From the NCBI GenBank assembly GCA_015061905.1, contig SUVQ01000002.1, forward strand, positions 124,001 through 188,000: a stretch of 64,000 nt of DNA. The letters run 5' to 3'. Numbering within the stretch: position 1 is the first letter of the stretch; each line of letters opens with the position of its first letter. The notes below the pieces were generated by a model. The model was not told where the DNA came from, did no database searches, and saw only the letters and a list, made by a program, of their open reading frames with translations. Of the stretch, positions 16,745 through 26,747 are shown piece after piece. This DNA is from Verrucomicrobiota bacterium (GTDB lineage: Bacteria > Verrucomicrobiota > Verrucomicrobiia > Opitutales > UBA953). The position numbers and the translations under genes are program-made.

Positions 16745-19700
16745 TCAGAAAAAGTAATTGAGCCCGACGGAAACCGCGTTGTCGCGCTCGCCCGCACGCA
16801 CCGTTCCCGTGTAATCCACGAAAACTTCCGTGCATTCCGAAAATGCCCAATTCAGCGATGCGCCCGCTTCCAATGCGGACGTTTCGTTTTCGCGGGAATC
16901 AATCACGTATTCCGTGCGCGTTCCCGGCATGTAAGCGTCGAGCGAGCAAGTATCGTTACCGAAATCAACAAGCCACGCCGCGCGCAATTTCAGTTGCAAA
17001 GTATCGCTGAGCAAAAACGCGGAAGAAATCCCGACGTTCCCGCGCACGCCGGCGACGCCGTCAGAATCGACGGAAAGCGCGCCCTCGCCTCCGTTTTCGC
17101 TAAACGAACCGACGTGCGAATACGCGGCGGAAAGCCCGGCAAAAGCGCGAAGAGCGAGCCAGCTTTGTGCCCGAAGCGTCGCCCCGAACTCCGTCATCAC
17201 GCCCACGCGCCAACCGTCGAAATCTCCGGAATATTCGCCGCGCGTAGAATCTGCCGAGAAAAACATTCCCGCCGTTCCCGCCGTCCAATCGAACCAATCG
17301 TTTTTATAAAATGCGTAGCCGGACAAACCGTAAGCGGAAATTTCCGCCTCGTGGCGCGTATCGGCGCGCATGTCGTAATTTTCCTCGCTTCCGGTAACCG
17401 CGAGTCCGAGCTCCCATTTTTCAAACGGCACGGACGCGCCGACAAGCGCGCCGATGCGTTCGGAGTCGTAAGCGTCAAAACCTTTGCGTTCCCGCTGTTC
17501 GCCGAAAAACGCATTTCCCTGCGCCCAAAAATTGACCGTACGCGCGTTGAGTTTTTCCGCCATCGCCAATTCCTCCTTGCGCTTGGCTTCAAGCTGCGCG
17601 GAAACTTCGCCGCCGCGCTGACGCACTTTTTCAATGTAGCCGCGCATGTAAGGCGATTGCAGTTTATACGCGCCGTAAAGTTCCGGCGTGAGCGTGCGTG
17701 AGCCGCCGCGCACAAGCGTTTGGCGCATGAAATCGTAAGTTGCATTCAGCGATTCTCTTTGCAAGTCGCCGTAGAGCGTGCCGTGGAAATTTTCTCCGTT
17801 GAGCCCGAGGAAAATCAGTTCTTTCGCCGCCGCGTCCCACACAAAACGATCCGAAAGCGAGTAGTTTCCGACATCTTCGATTTTTAAATTTTCAAAAATC
17901 GTTTCGTCTTCGATTCCTAAAACCGGAAGCGCATCCTTGGCGACAAGCTTTGTCGCGTCAATGCGCACAACACCGTTGTTGAGCGTGATTTTTGTTTCAT
18001 CGGCAATTGCGGAGAAATCAATCGCGCTGTTAAACGCCGTAAGATCAATCGTTCCCGCGAGAGATCCCGCCGTATTTCCGTTCGTAAAGCTTGAGCCGTC
18101 CGCAATTTTTAGCGTCGAATCTTTATTTACGATGAGCGTTCCCGCGTTGACAATGTTTCCGGAAAGCTCCGTTTCATTGTCGGCGAAAATGCGTCCGTAA
18201 TTATAAATATTTGAGGAGGAAACTTTCGCTCCGGCGGCAAGCTTCAGCGTCGCGTTCGCCGTTGTTCCCGCCGCACGCGTTGCCGGCAAAGCCGCGCCGT
18301 AGTAAATATTCACGTCACCGGAAACTGCGGTCGCTCCGCTCATTGTCATCGTCGTGCCGTTGGAGACGTTGACGTTCCCGTCAATTTCCGCGAGCGAAAT
18401 CGTTCCCGTGCCGGAAACATCGCCCTGAAGCGTTCCCGCTCCGGAAAGCGCTCCCGTGTTTCCGGCGAAATTCGCCGCGCCGACAAAGATCGTCGACTCC
18501 GTGATTTCGAGCTCACCGGAAAGCGTGAGAGACTTCGTCTCCGTTTTTGTAATCGGATTTCCGTTTTCATCCGTGGTGTTTTCCGTCACTTCAAGCATTT
18601 TGAAGCTTTGGTTTTCGCCGGCGGTGCCGAGCACGGATTTGGCGTTCCCGCTCACCGTGAACGTTTCGAGCCCCAGCGTTTTTCCGCTTTCGGTTAAAAG
18701 CGTGCCGCCTTGGAGCAAAATATTTTTCTTCCCGGCGGCTTGAGAATCGGGCGCGAGTTTAAGCGTTACTCCTTCGGAAACGGAAATCCCGGCGTCCACT
18801 TTCACGGAAGCTGCGATTTCAAAACTTCCCTTGTAAGCCGTCGTCGTTTCTTCTCCGGTTGTTTCGTCCTTAAATTTTTCAAAAAATTCCGAAAAAGAAA
18901 TTTTCGTCGGCGGCTCCGTTGCGCTTGCTTCCGTGTAAAGCACAAGTTTCCCCGTGCCGGAAATTTTCGCGAAAACGTCGCCTTTTGCCGTGCGGGCAAG
19001 GTCGACAATGCCGAGCGTTGCGCCGTTCGCGAGCGCAATCTCCGCGCTTCCCGCTTCGGTGAAAATAAGTTTTTCCGTAACATTAAGCGTTCCCGCGCCG
19101 TCGAGTGTAAGCGTTCCCGCACCGACGGAAAGTTGCGCCACCGTCAGGCTCGCCGAAGCGTCCGCAAAATTAAACGTCGTGCCGTTTTTCACGGAAAACG
19201 TTCCCGCGCCGGAAATTTTCGCCGCGCCGGAAATTTTCGCTTTCGCTCCGTCAAAAGCAAGCGTTCCCGCGAGCGTTGTTTCGGAATCTGCATTAAAATT
19301 CCAAACGGCGTCGGCTCCGGCAACGTTGAATTGCCCCGCAATTTCCGCCGTTTTGTAGCCGGCGAGTTCTTTTTGAAGCGAAACTTCCGCGTCGCTCGCA
19401 AGCGTCATTTTTTCAAGCGAAGAAACCGCGCCGCCAAGCGTCGTTTTTCCGCCTTCGAAATTCATCGAAATTTTTTCGGCGTTCCCGCTTGCGGAAATTT
19501 CGCCGAGCGTCAAATCTCCCGCACCCGTTTTCGTCAGCACCAGCTCCGCGCCGCCGGCAACCGTGATTTTATCGGCGAGCGTCGCAGTTTCGATCTCCGT
19601 GCGCGAGACGCTTTCGTCCTCGTTTTGCGTCAGCTTTGCTTTTGTATCGAAAATCACGGATACAACGGATTTCGCTTCCGTTCCCGTCGCAACGCCGACG

Positions 19701-22690
19701 TAAATTCCGTCGCCGTTCGCGTTTCCGGAAATTAGAGAGTTCCCGGAAATTTTCAGCGTGCTCGCCGTTTTCGTTCCGGCGTCGACAAAAACCGCGCTGC
19801 CGAGCGTTGCGGTGTTACTTTCAATCGTCGCGTTTGCGAGTTCGACGTTCCCGCCGGCAAGATAAATTGCGCCGCCAAAAGTTTTCCCCGTTGCGCCGCT
19901 CGCACTTGCCGTGTTGCCGGAAAGTGCGAGCGTTCCCGCTGTTTGGCGGAAAGTGCCGCCGACAACGGAAATCGCGCCGCCGCGCGCAACGCCGTCTGCG
20001 CCGCTCGCCGTCACGGAATTATTCGTGATTTCATGATCAAAATTTCCGTTCACGGAAAATGTTCCGCCCGCAACGGCAATCGCGCCGCCGGATGCCGAAT
20101 CCGTTCCCGCCGCCGCATTTCCGCCGACGGAAAATTTTCCGCCGACGCGGAGCGTTCCCGCCGAGTAAACGGCGCCGCCGGACGCATTTTTCGGAGCCGC
20201 ATCGGCGACGCCGCGAGATTTATTTCCGCTTGCCGTAAAATCTCCGGAAACGTCAAAAATTCCTGCCGATTCCACGTAAACTGCGCCGCCGTGAGCATCA
20301 CCCAACGCGGCGGCGGAGATGTTGTTCGCGGAGAAAGTCTTCGCGGAAAACGTTCCGCCCGCGACATAAACCGCGCCGCCGAAAGCCGCGCCGTTAGTGT
20401 CGCCGGCGACAGTTGCCGAGCCGTTTCCGAAAGAAACGTCTTCAAATGTCAGCGTTCCCGCCGAGTAAATCGCGCCGCCCGCCGCGCCGGAACGCAAGCC
20501 GTTTGCGTCCGCTCCGGAAGCGGATTCCGCGAGTGCGGCACTTGTCGAAAATTGGGTCGTTCCCGAAAAATTCAAAACAGCGGAAGTCTCGGCAAAAATC
20601 GCGCCGCCGCGCGCAAAAGTCGTTCCCGGCGCGAAAGCATCCGTTCCCGCGAGAGCGTGGTTTTGCAGAGAAAACTTGGCGTCGTTAAAATTCATTTCGC
20701 CGCCCGCGGCATAGATTGCGCCGCCCTGCGCAATGCGTGCGGAAACGCTGTTTTTCGAAAAATCCGCCGCGCCGAGCGTGAGTTTTCCGCCGCTTTGGAA
20801 AATCGCGCCGCCTTGGGCAAGCGCATCATCTTGCGCGGAAGCGTTCGCCGTGTTTCCGGAAAAATTCAACGTTCCCGCGGAAGCCAAATCAAGCGTTCCC
20901 GCAGCAACGTAAATTGCGCCGCCCTGCGCGGCGGGAACGAGATTTTCCGTTTGAGTCTCGCCGGAAGCGAGCGCGAGAAGCGTAGCCTTGTTGTTTTCAA
21001 AAACAAATTCGCCGGACGTTTTCAGCGAAAGCTCCGTGATTTTGTCGAGCGAAGCAAGCGCGCCGCCCTGCGCAAAAGTTTTTCCGGAAACGGAATTTTC
21101 GGAAAACGCGATTGAGGTCAAATTTTCGCCGGAAATGACTTTCCCGCCGACAAGCGCGAGCGCGCCGCCCTGAGCGGAAGATTCGACAATTTCCGTTTTC
21201 GGATTCGACGTCGTTCCCGTTGTTTTTTCCGCCGAAAGCCCGCTTGCGGAAACGCGATTCCCGGTAAAGCTCAGCGTTCCCGCAAGCGTCGCCTGCGCGG
21301 TGTGAACTTTTTCTTTGGTGCCGTCCGGCTTCGTCACGGTTTCCTGCGTTCCCGTAATATAAAACGCGCCGCCGAGAAGCGCGGAGCCGCCGAAGTCCGA
21401 AGAAATTTTATTGCCGCTAAAATCAGTTTTTCCCGCAAGCGAAAGCGAAGCGCCGGAAAGGACGATTGCCCCGCCGCCGGCAACGCTTTGTTCGGCGCCG
21501 AGCGCAAGGGCGTTATTTTCAAAAAGAAGCGTCGTTCCCGCGTCAAATTTCGCTTTTGCGTTTTCGCCGAGTTGGAGCGCACCGCCGAAAGCTTTTCCGC
21601 CGGAAACCGTGCTTCGCGCTTGGTTGGCGGAAAATGTGATGTTTCCGTTTGTCGCGTCAAAATAACCGCCGGAAACGGCAACCGCGCCGCCTTGTGCATT
21701 CGCGCCCGTTGCAGAATTTCCGGAAAAATTCAGCGTTGTTGCGGCAACCTGCAATCCGAATTTCTTTTGCCCGGTCTCATCGGTAACGCTGTCCGGATAA
21801 ACGGAACTTGAGCTCAGCGAACCGTCCTTGTTCAGGCTTGCGTTGACGATAAAAATCGCGCCGCCCGCCGCCGTTTCTTTTTCGGAAACGGCAGAATTAT
21901 TTTCAAAAACGGTTTCGCCGGAACCGGAAACGGCGAGAAGCCCGGACGCGGAAACCGCGCCGCCGCCCGCAAAATTTTCCGCGCCGCCGTGAGCGACGTT
22001 CCCGCGAAACACCACGTTCCCGGAAGTCGCAGACTCGAGCTTAATCTCGTCCATAATGTGCGCGGAAACAAGCGCGCCGCCCTGCGCACGGTAATTCGTA
22101 AATTCGTCTGCAACGAGACGGCGGTTTTCAAACGATGTTCCCGCCCCGATATTAATCGTCGAGAACAGGGAATTGCCCGTTATAAAAACGCGCCCGGTTT
22201 TCTTCGTTTCGTCTGACGTTCCCGCGAACTTAATATTTTCAACGGAAAGCGAAGTTCCGCTCAGAAAAAACAGGTCGCCGGAGCCCTTGACGTCGGAAGA
22301 AATTTCTCTCGAAGAAATCGTAAATCCCGCGCCGGAAAGTTTGCAGCCCGTCGCCGAAACGGAGATTGCGTTGTCCGCGTAGGTGATGTTTTGCGTTCCC
22401 GTAACGTTGCCGTCGGCGTCCTTGATTTCCTCCGTTTGAGTGCGCGTCGTATCAACGGTGATGTTGCCCGCAAGGGTGATGTCGGCGTTATCGTGGTAAA
22501 TTTTATCCTTTTCCTCGGTGGTTCCGTCCAGCTGGTATTTTTCGGAAAGAGCGGCGCGCAAGCCGGCTTCGTCCGAAACGGAAATTTGTTCGCGGGTTCC
22601 TTCCGCGAGCGCGGATGAGAAAGAAAGCGTTCCCGCCGCCAAGAGGGTGAAAAGCGACAGCGTGTTTCGGGATGTTGCAAATAAATTCAT
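16745..22690 (-). CDS. Giant Pmp-like autotransporter adhesin (type V secretion)
   Basis: This 1981-residue protein starts at 22690 with a signal peptide (LFTLLAAGTLSFSSALA). The passenger holds about twenty GGA[I/V/L] motifs (QGGAIYVAAG, RGGAIFAETS, FGGAVYVAGG) alternating with FxxN motifs (FSGN, FENN, FTGN, FSEN), the hallmark of chlamydial polymorphic membrane proteins and their beta-helix. A second part has autotransporter-type repeats (GTLTLDGAGTLNVT). The last 280 residues are a beta-barrel starting near VNFWAQGNAFFGEQ and ending in the canonical aromatic (LNYFF). It would be exposed on the cell surface. GGGAACG occurs 37 times in the gene. Confidence 0.93.
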   Translation of the reverse strand: MNLFATSRNTLSLFTLLAAGTLSFSSALAEGTREQISVSDEAGLRAALSEKYQLDGTTEEKDKIYHDNADITLAGNITVDTTRTQTEEIKDADGNVTGTQNITYADNAISVSATGCKLSGAGFTISSREISSDVKGSGDLFFLSGTSLSVENIKFAGTSDETKKTGRVFITGNSLFSTINIGAGTSFENRRLVADEFTNYRAQGGALVSAHIMDEIKLESATSGNVVFRGNVAHGGAENFAGGGAVSASGLLAVSGSGETVFENNSAVSEKETAAGGAIFIVNASLNKDGSLSSSSVYPDSVTDETGQKKFGLQVAATTLNFSGNSATGANAQGGAVAVSGGYFDATNGNITFSANQARSTVSGGKAFGGALQLGENAKAKFDAGTTLLFENNALALGAEQSVAGGGAIVLSGASLSLAGKTDFSGNKISSDFGGSALLGGAFYITGTQETVTKPDGTKEKVHTAQATLAGTLSFTGNRVSASGLSAEKTTGTTSNPKTEIVESSAQGGALALVGGKVISGENLTSIAFSENSVSGKTFAQGGALASLDKITELSLKTSGEFVFENNKATLLALASGETQTENLVPAAQGGAIYVAAGTLDLASAGTLNFSGNTANASAQDDALAQGGAIFQSGGKLTLGAADFSKNSVSARIAQGGAIYAAGGEMNFNDAKFSLQNHALAGTDAFAPGTTFARGGAIFAETSAVLNFSGTTQFSTSAALAESASGADANGLRSGAAGGAIYSAGTLTFEDVSFGNGSATVAGDTNGAAFGGAVYVAGGTFSAKTFSANNISAAALGDAHGGAVYVESAGIFDVSGDFTASGNKSRGVADAAPKNASGGAVYSAGTLRVGGKFSVGGNAAAGTDSASGGAIAVAGGTFSVNGNFDHEITNNSVTASGADGVARGGAISVVGGTFRQTAGTLALSGNTASASGATGKTFGGAIYLAGGNVELANATIESNTATLGSAVFVDAGTKTASTLKISGNSLISGNANGDGIYVGVATGTEAKSVVSVIFDTKAKLTQNEDESVSRTEIETATLADKITVAGGAELVLTKTGAGDLTLGEISASGNAEKISMNFEGGKTTLGGAVSSLEKMTLASDAEVSLQKELAGYKTAEIAGQFNVAGADAVWNFNADSETTLAGTLAFDGAKAKISGAAKISGAGTFSVKNGTTFNFADASASLTVAQLSVGAGTLTLDGAGTLNVTEKLIFTEAGSAEIALANGATLGIVDLARTAKGDVFAKISGTGKLVLYTEASATEPPTKISFSEFFEKFKDETTGEETTTAYKGSFEIAASVKVDAGISVSEGVTLKLAPDSQAAGKKNILLQGGTLLTESGKTLGLETFTVSGNAKSVLGTAGENQSFKMLEVTENTTDENGNPITKTETKSLTLSGELEITESTIFVGAANFAGNTGALSGAGTLQGDVSGTGTISLAEIDGNVNVSNGTTMTMSGATAVSGDVNIYYGAALPATRAAGTTANATLKLAAGAKVSSSNIYNYGRIFADNETELSGNIVNAGTLIVNKDSTLKIADGSSFTNGNTAGSLAGTIDLTAFNSAIDFSAIADETKITLNNGVVRIDATKLVAKDALPVLGIEDETIFENLKIEDVGNYSLSDRFVWDAAAKELIFLGLNGENFHGTLYGDLQRESLNATYDFMRQTLVRGGSRTLTPELYGAYKLQSPYMRGYIEKVRQRGGEVSAQLEAKRKEELAMAEKLNARTVNFWAQGNAFFGEQRERKGFDAYDSERIGALVGASVPFEKWELGLAVTGSEENYDMRADTRHEAEISAYGLSGYAFYKNDWFDWTAGTAGMFFSADSTRGEYSGDFDGWRVGVMTEFGATLRAQSWLALRAFAGLSAAYSHVGSFSENGGEGALSVDSDGVAGVRGNVGISSAFLLSDTLQLKLRAAWLVDFGNDTCSLDAYMPGTRTEYVIDSRENETSALEAGASLNWAFSECTEVFVDYTGTVRAGERDNAVSVGLNYFF

Positions 22691-22899
22691 ATAAAAAAGA
22701 TTTCGGGAACAAAAAAATCGTGCGGAAATTTTAGCGTTCCCGTCGGCAATCGCAAACCGTAAAAACACGCGACGGCTTCCCGAAAGCGGATTTTTGAAAT
22801 CCCCGAAACACACAAACTCAAAATTGACATTTGCCGCCATAAATGCGGATAATTCCACTGAACGGAATTAAAGAACGTCCGTTCGCTTTTCTTACAATT

Positions 22900-24183
22900 A
22901 TGACACAGGAAATTCAGTCTGATTTTCTCTCTTCCGGAGAAATTTTTGTGGCAATCAATCTGTTGCTGAGCGTAACGTTTCTGGTCTGCTACCTGTATCA
23001 GTTTTTCTATATCGCGGTTCCGTTTTTTTGCAAAGACAAAGCGCACAAGCCGACGCGCGACCACCGCTTTGCCGTGCTCATTTCCGCTCGCAACGAAGAG
23101 GCGGTCTTGCCGATTCTTTTGGAAAGTTTGAACAAACAAACTTACGCCCGCGAAAATTTTACGGTTTTTGTCATCGCCGATAATTGCACGGACAAAACCG
23201 CCGCCGTTGCCAAGGAAAACGGAGCCGTCGTCTACGAGCGCGCGAACCGGGAAAAAGTCGGCAAAGGCTACGCGCTGGATTTTCTCTACGAAAAAATCGT
23301 CGCCGATTACGGGGACGCGCATTTCGACGCTTATATGATTTTTGATGCGGACAACGTGCTCGATCCGCACTACATCGAAGAAATCAACAAAACCTTTTCC
23401 GACGGCTACGAAGTCATCACCAGCTACCGCAATTCCAAAAATTACGGCGACAACTGGATTACCGCCGGCTACGCGCTTTGGTTTTTACGCGAAAGCGAAT
23501 ATTTGAACCACTCGCGAATGCTGATGAACTCAAGTTGCGCAGTTTCGGGAACGGGTTTTACGTTCTCGTCAAAAATCATGCGCGAAGTCGGCGGATGGAA
23601 ATTTTTCCTGCTCACGGAAGATATTGAATTTACCGTCTACAATGTCGTAAAGGGACGAAAAATCGGCTACGCCAAAGACGCCGAACTTTACGACGAACAG
23701 CCGGTTACCTTCGCGCAATCATGGCGCCAACGCCTGCGCTGGGCAAAAGGCTACATTCAGGTTTGGGGCAAATACGGGAACGTGCTCATGAGAAATATTT
23801 TCTCGGACAAATTTGCGTCCTGCTACGACATGACGATGACGATTATGCCGGCACTCGTGCTAAGCATTCTGACGCTGATTAATTGCGCCGTCGGCACGAT
23901 TTTCGGTCTCATCTTCGATTGGGAAATCGGGAAAATTCTCACGAGCTTAATCCTGACTTTTGCCGGAATTTACGGCACGCTTTGGATCATCGGAGCCGTT
24001 ACCACGGCAACGCAATGGAAAAAAATTCACTGCGGGAACGTAAAGAAAATTTTCTATACATTCACGTTCCCCGTTTTCATGCTCACCTACCTGCCGATTG
24101 CAATTACCGCCATTTTCAAAAAAGTGGAGTGGAAACCGATCGCCCACAATCAGGCGAAACGCCTCTCGGACATCACGCGGTAA
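22900..24183 (+). CDS. Processive family 2 glycosyltransferase (membrane)
   Basis: This 427-residue enzyme has an N-terminal membrane helix, a GT-A domain and three to four C-terminal helices. Catalytic motifs are complete: FAVLISARNEE, FDADNVLDPHY, the TED base (LLTEDIEF) and the QxxRW motif (WRQRLRWAKG), which mark processive beta-glycosyltransferases related to cellulose, hyaluronan and poly-GlcNAc synthases. It would polymerise a sugar and move it across the inner membrane. No c-di-GMP PilZ domain or export partner is nearby, so the product is unknown. The ATG at 22900 is chosen; 22843 is also possible, and neither has a clear ribosome site. Confidence 0.88.
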   Translation: MTQEIQSDFLSSGEIFVAINLLLSVTFLVCYLYQFFYIAVPFFCKDKAHKPTRDHRFAVLISARNEEAVLPILLESLNKQTYARENFTVFVIADNCTDKTAAVAKENGAVVYERANREKVGKGYALDFLYEKIVADYGDAHFDAYMIFDADNVLDPHYIEEINKTFSDGYEVITSYRNSKNYGDNWITAGYALWFLRESEYLNHSRMLMNSSCAVSGTGFTFSSKIMREVGGWKFFLLTEDIEFTVYNVVKGRKIGYAKDAELYDEQPVTFAQSWRQRLRWAKGYIQVWGKYGNVLMRNIFSDKFASCYDMTMTIMPALVLSILTLINCAVGTIFGLIFDWEIGKILTSLILTFAGIYGTLWIIGAVTTATQWKKIHCGNVKKIFYTFTFPVFMLTYLPIAITAIFKKVEWKPIAHNQAKRLSDITR

Positions 24184-24282
24184 ATCACAAAGCCGGGGAG
24201 CAACATTCCGCCGCTTCCTCCGCCGACGGGAACGCGACGACTCATTCAAAAATAAGCGGCGAGAAAACGGAAGCCGACAACA

Positions 24283-25140
24283 TCAAACGTTCCCGGCGAA
24301 GCAGAAAAACGCCTCGATAATTTTTTGTCCGCAGGCAAAGTAAACGGCAGCGGCAATCAAAAGCCACGGTCCGAGCGGAAGCGCAGAACCGTCATCTTCG
24401 TCCCCGCCTTCCGGCTTCGCTTTTTTCTTTTTTGAAAAAATCCGCATCATCAAGACTGCAAAAAGCCCGATAAACGAGGAAAAGAAGAACGCGAACAGCG
24501 CCCCCTGCCAGCCGAGAAACGCGCCGATGCCGCCGAGCAAAATCACGTCGCCCTCGCCCATCGCTTCCCGCCGGAAAACCAGCGACGCGAAGTAGCGGAA
24601 CCAATACGCCGTCATTGAGCCGACACCCAAGCCGATTAAAGAAGCAAAAAGACTACCGAAAACGGTTTCCTCGCCCGACATTTGCGGGAACGCCGCCGCA
24701 CAAAACAGCCCGGCGAGCACGAACGGCGCGTTCACGCAATCCGGCAGATACATCGTGTCCCAGTCAATAAAAGCAAGCACGATTGCGAACGCCGAAAAAA
24801 TCATCGCGGGAACGGCAATCTGCCACGCAAAGCAATGCCACAACGCGGCAAAAATCACAGCCGTCAACAACTCTACGGCAGGATAACGCAGAGAAATTTT
24901 CCTCCCGCAACAAGCGGCTTTTCCCCGCAAAAAAAACCACGCCAAAATCGGCACGTTCAGCCACAGCGGAATCGGTTTCCCGCAAGCGCAGTGCGAACCC
25001 GGCACCACCACGCTTTCGCCGGCGGGAATGCGGAAAATACAAACATTTAAAAAACTTCCGACGATTGCGCCCGACACAAAAAACGCACCCGTGAAAAACC
25101 ACGGGAACGCAGTATTTATTTCCTGAAATAGCGAAAGCAT
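24283..25140 (-). CDS. pilD: Prepilin peptidase / N-methyltransferase
   Basis: This 285-residue inner-membrane aspartic protease cuts class III signals and methylates the new N-terminus. Features are GSFLNVCIFRIPAGESVVVPGSHC, a zinc-type cysteine set (CACGKPI and CCGRKISLRYP), and the two catalytic Asp sites (FIDWDTMYLPD and GEGDVILLGGIGAFLGW). About seven hydrophobic segments follow. The N-terminal methyltransferase domain is present. I chose the ATG at 25140; the longer frame upstream has no family match. It would process the four prepilin-like proteins at 11.6-14.8 kb. Confidence 0.95.
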   Translation of the reverse strand: MLSLFQEINTAFPWFFTGAFFVSGAIVGSFLNVCIFRIPAGESVVVPGSHCACGKPIPLWLNVPILAWFFLRGKAACCGRKISLRYPAVELLTAVIFAALWHCFAWQIAVPAMIFSAFAIVLAFIDWDTMYLPDCVNAPFVLAGLFCAAAFPQMSGEETVFGSLFASLIGLGVGSMTAYWFRYFASLVFRREAMGEGDVILLGGIGAFLGWQGALFAFFFSSFIGLFAVLMMRIFSKKKKAKPEGGDEDDGSALPLGPWLLIAAAVYFACGQKIIEAFFCFAGNV

Positions 25141-25205
25141 TGCTTCTTTTTTCCGGAGGAAAATTGTAAGCAATGCCGACGAAACGCCAAGTTTTTTATG
25201 GAATC

Positions 25206-26726
25206 TCAAACAGCGGGAAATGCGCACCAATCGCCGCGCGTAAAATCCGGAATCCGAACCGGCGCGGAACCGAGGCTCACCGATTGCGTCGAAAGCTCGA
25301 CGATACTGCTCCACGCCGCCGCATCGTAAACCGTAAGTTCCGGTGTAATGCCGCGGCGGATACAATCAAGCAGACGAAAACACATCACGTAGTCCATGCC
25401 GCCGCGCCCGCCTTTTCCGGGAAGCGGACAAGCTTCCGGGCGGAACAAATGCCGCATTTTTGAAAAATTCCGCTCATCGAGCCAGCCGCGTGCGTTCCCG
25501 CCGTCTTCGTCGTTATAACTCGGCTCAAGGTCATATTTTTCGGGAAAATCGAGCGCGAGCCTCGGCGGAAATCCGGCAAAAGTTGCCTCCGTTCCCGTCA
25601 GCAAATTTATGCGGGAATACGGGCGCGGAGAAACCACGTCGTGCTGGAGAAGAATGGTGCGCCCGCGTGCCGTTTTTATCAGCGTGGAATTGACGTCGCC
25701 ACAAGCGTATTTTTCGTTCGAAAAACGTTCCCGCATTGCGTTCCCGCCGCGCCTCGTTTCGTTATCTCTAAACGAAGAAAGCCCCGCTTCCGGCGCGCTC
25801 ATCGAAACGAGAAAATCCAATGCGTCGCCGCGATTCACGCCAAAATATCGACACACGGGACCGAGACCGTGTGTCGGGTAAAGATTTCCGTTAAGCGTTT
25901 TGTGATATTCCCGCCGCCAGTCGCCCTCTGAGCCTTCCCGGTAAAGCATTGCCCGCAAATCGTGAATATACGCGCATTCCGCGTGCGTTAATTTCCCGAA
26001 AACGCCGCTCCGAACCATGTTCAGCACAAACATTTCTTCATCTCCGAAGCAACAGTTTTCGAGCATTACGCAATGTCTCCGGGTTTGCTCCGAGGTATCG
26101 ACGAGCGAGCAGCATTCCTCAAGCGTGAGCGCAGCGGGAACTTCGACAAACGCATGCTTACCGGATTCCATCGCCCGAATCGCCATCGGCGCATGCCACC
26201 GCCACGGCGTCGCAATGAAAATAACGTCTATGTTTTCCTCCTCGCAAAGAGTTTCCCATGTGCTTTCCGTTCCGGAAAAAATTTTCGGCGCGGGAACGTC
26301 CGGACGCCTCCGGCGGCAAATTTCCGCCGCTTCTTTTGTGCGCTCATAACTTGTATCGCAAATTGCGGATACGCGAGCAAAAGGAATTTTCAAAATTTCA
26401 CCGAGCAATCCCCGGTAAACGCCGTTTCCGCCGGGAACGCTCCTGCTTCGGGAAAAACTCCCGAGCCCGCGATGCCCGAGCCCGATAATTCCGACGCGCA
26501 CCGTTTCAACAGGCTCCGTCTTCAAATTTAAAACGGATTTCACGCCCGGCGCGCGGGAACGCATCTCGAAAGCGGGCTTTTCTTCGCTACCGGAAACGCT
26601 ACTTTGTTTTACCGGGTTTTCATCGGACAAGGCGGCAAGCGCACTCGGGAACGCCGCCGCGCCCGCACCGACGAATGCGAGTTGCTTTAAAAATTCTCTT
26701 CGGGAGTGATTTTTCGGGAATGACAT
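25206..26726 (-). CDS. Tat-exported Gfo/Idh/MocA oxidoreductase fold, GH109-like glycosidase
   Basis: This 506-residue protein begins with a twin-arginine signal (HSRREFLKQLAFVGAGAAAF), so it is exported folded with its cofactor. A Rossmann motif VGIIGLGHRGLGS (about residue 78) binds NAD. The segment GNLYPTHGLGPVCRYFGVNRGD, with the catalytic-type His, matches family 109 glycosidases, which remove terminal alpha-N-acetylgalactosamine by an NAD-dependent mechanism. Such enzymes are known from Akkermansia and Elizabethkingia and act on mucin or blood-group sugars. Substrate is inferred. The gene lies downstream of the heptose kinase gene with 21 bases between. Confidence 0.85.
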   Translation of the reverse strand: MSFPKNHSRREFLKQLAFVGAGAAAFPSALAALSDENPVKQSSVSGSEEKPAFEMRSRAPGVKSVLNLKTEPVETVRVGIIGLGHRGLGSFSRSRSVPGGNGVYRGLLGEILKIPFARVSAICDTSYERTKEAAEICRRRRPDVPAPKIFSGTESTWETLCEEENIDVIFIATPWRWHAPMAIRAMESGKHAFVEVPAALTLEECCSLVDTSEQTRRHCVMLENCCFGDEEMFVLNMVRSGVFGKLTHAECAYIHDLRAMLYREGSEGDWRREYHKTLNGNLYPTHGLGPVCRYFGVNRGDALDFLVSMSAPEAGLSSFRDNETRRGGNAMRERFSNEKYACGDVNSTLIKTARGRTILLQHDVVSPRPYSRINLLTGTEATFAGFPPRLALDFPEKYDLEPSYNDEDGGNARGWLDERNFSKMRHLFRPEACPLPGKGGRGGMDYVMCFRLLDCIRRGITPELTVYDAAAWSSIVELSTQSVSLGSAPVRIPDFTRGDWCAFPAV

Positions 26727-26747
26727 TTCTTGCTTCGGGAACGCCTT

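Noticed and set aside
14889..16757. A 622-codon plus-strand open frame opposite fmt and the RluA-type gene
   Set aside because: It is a shadow frame. The opposite strand encodes two clear enzymes with complete motifs; this frame is Arg-rich with no recognisable domain.
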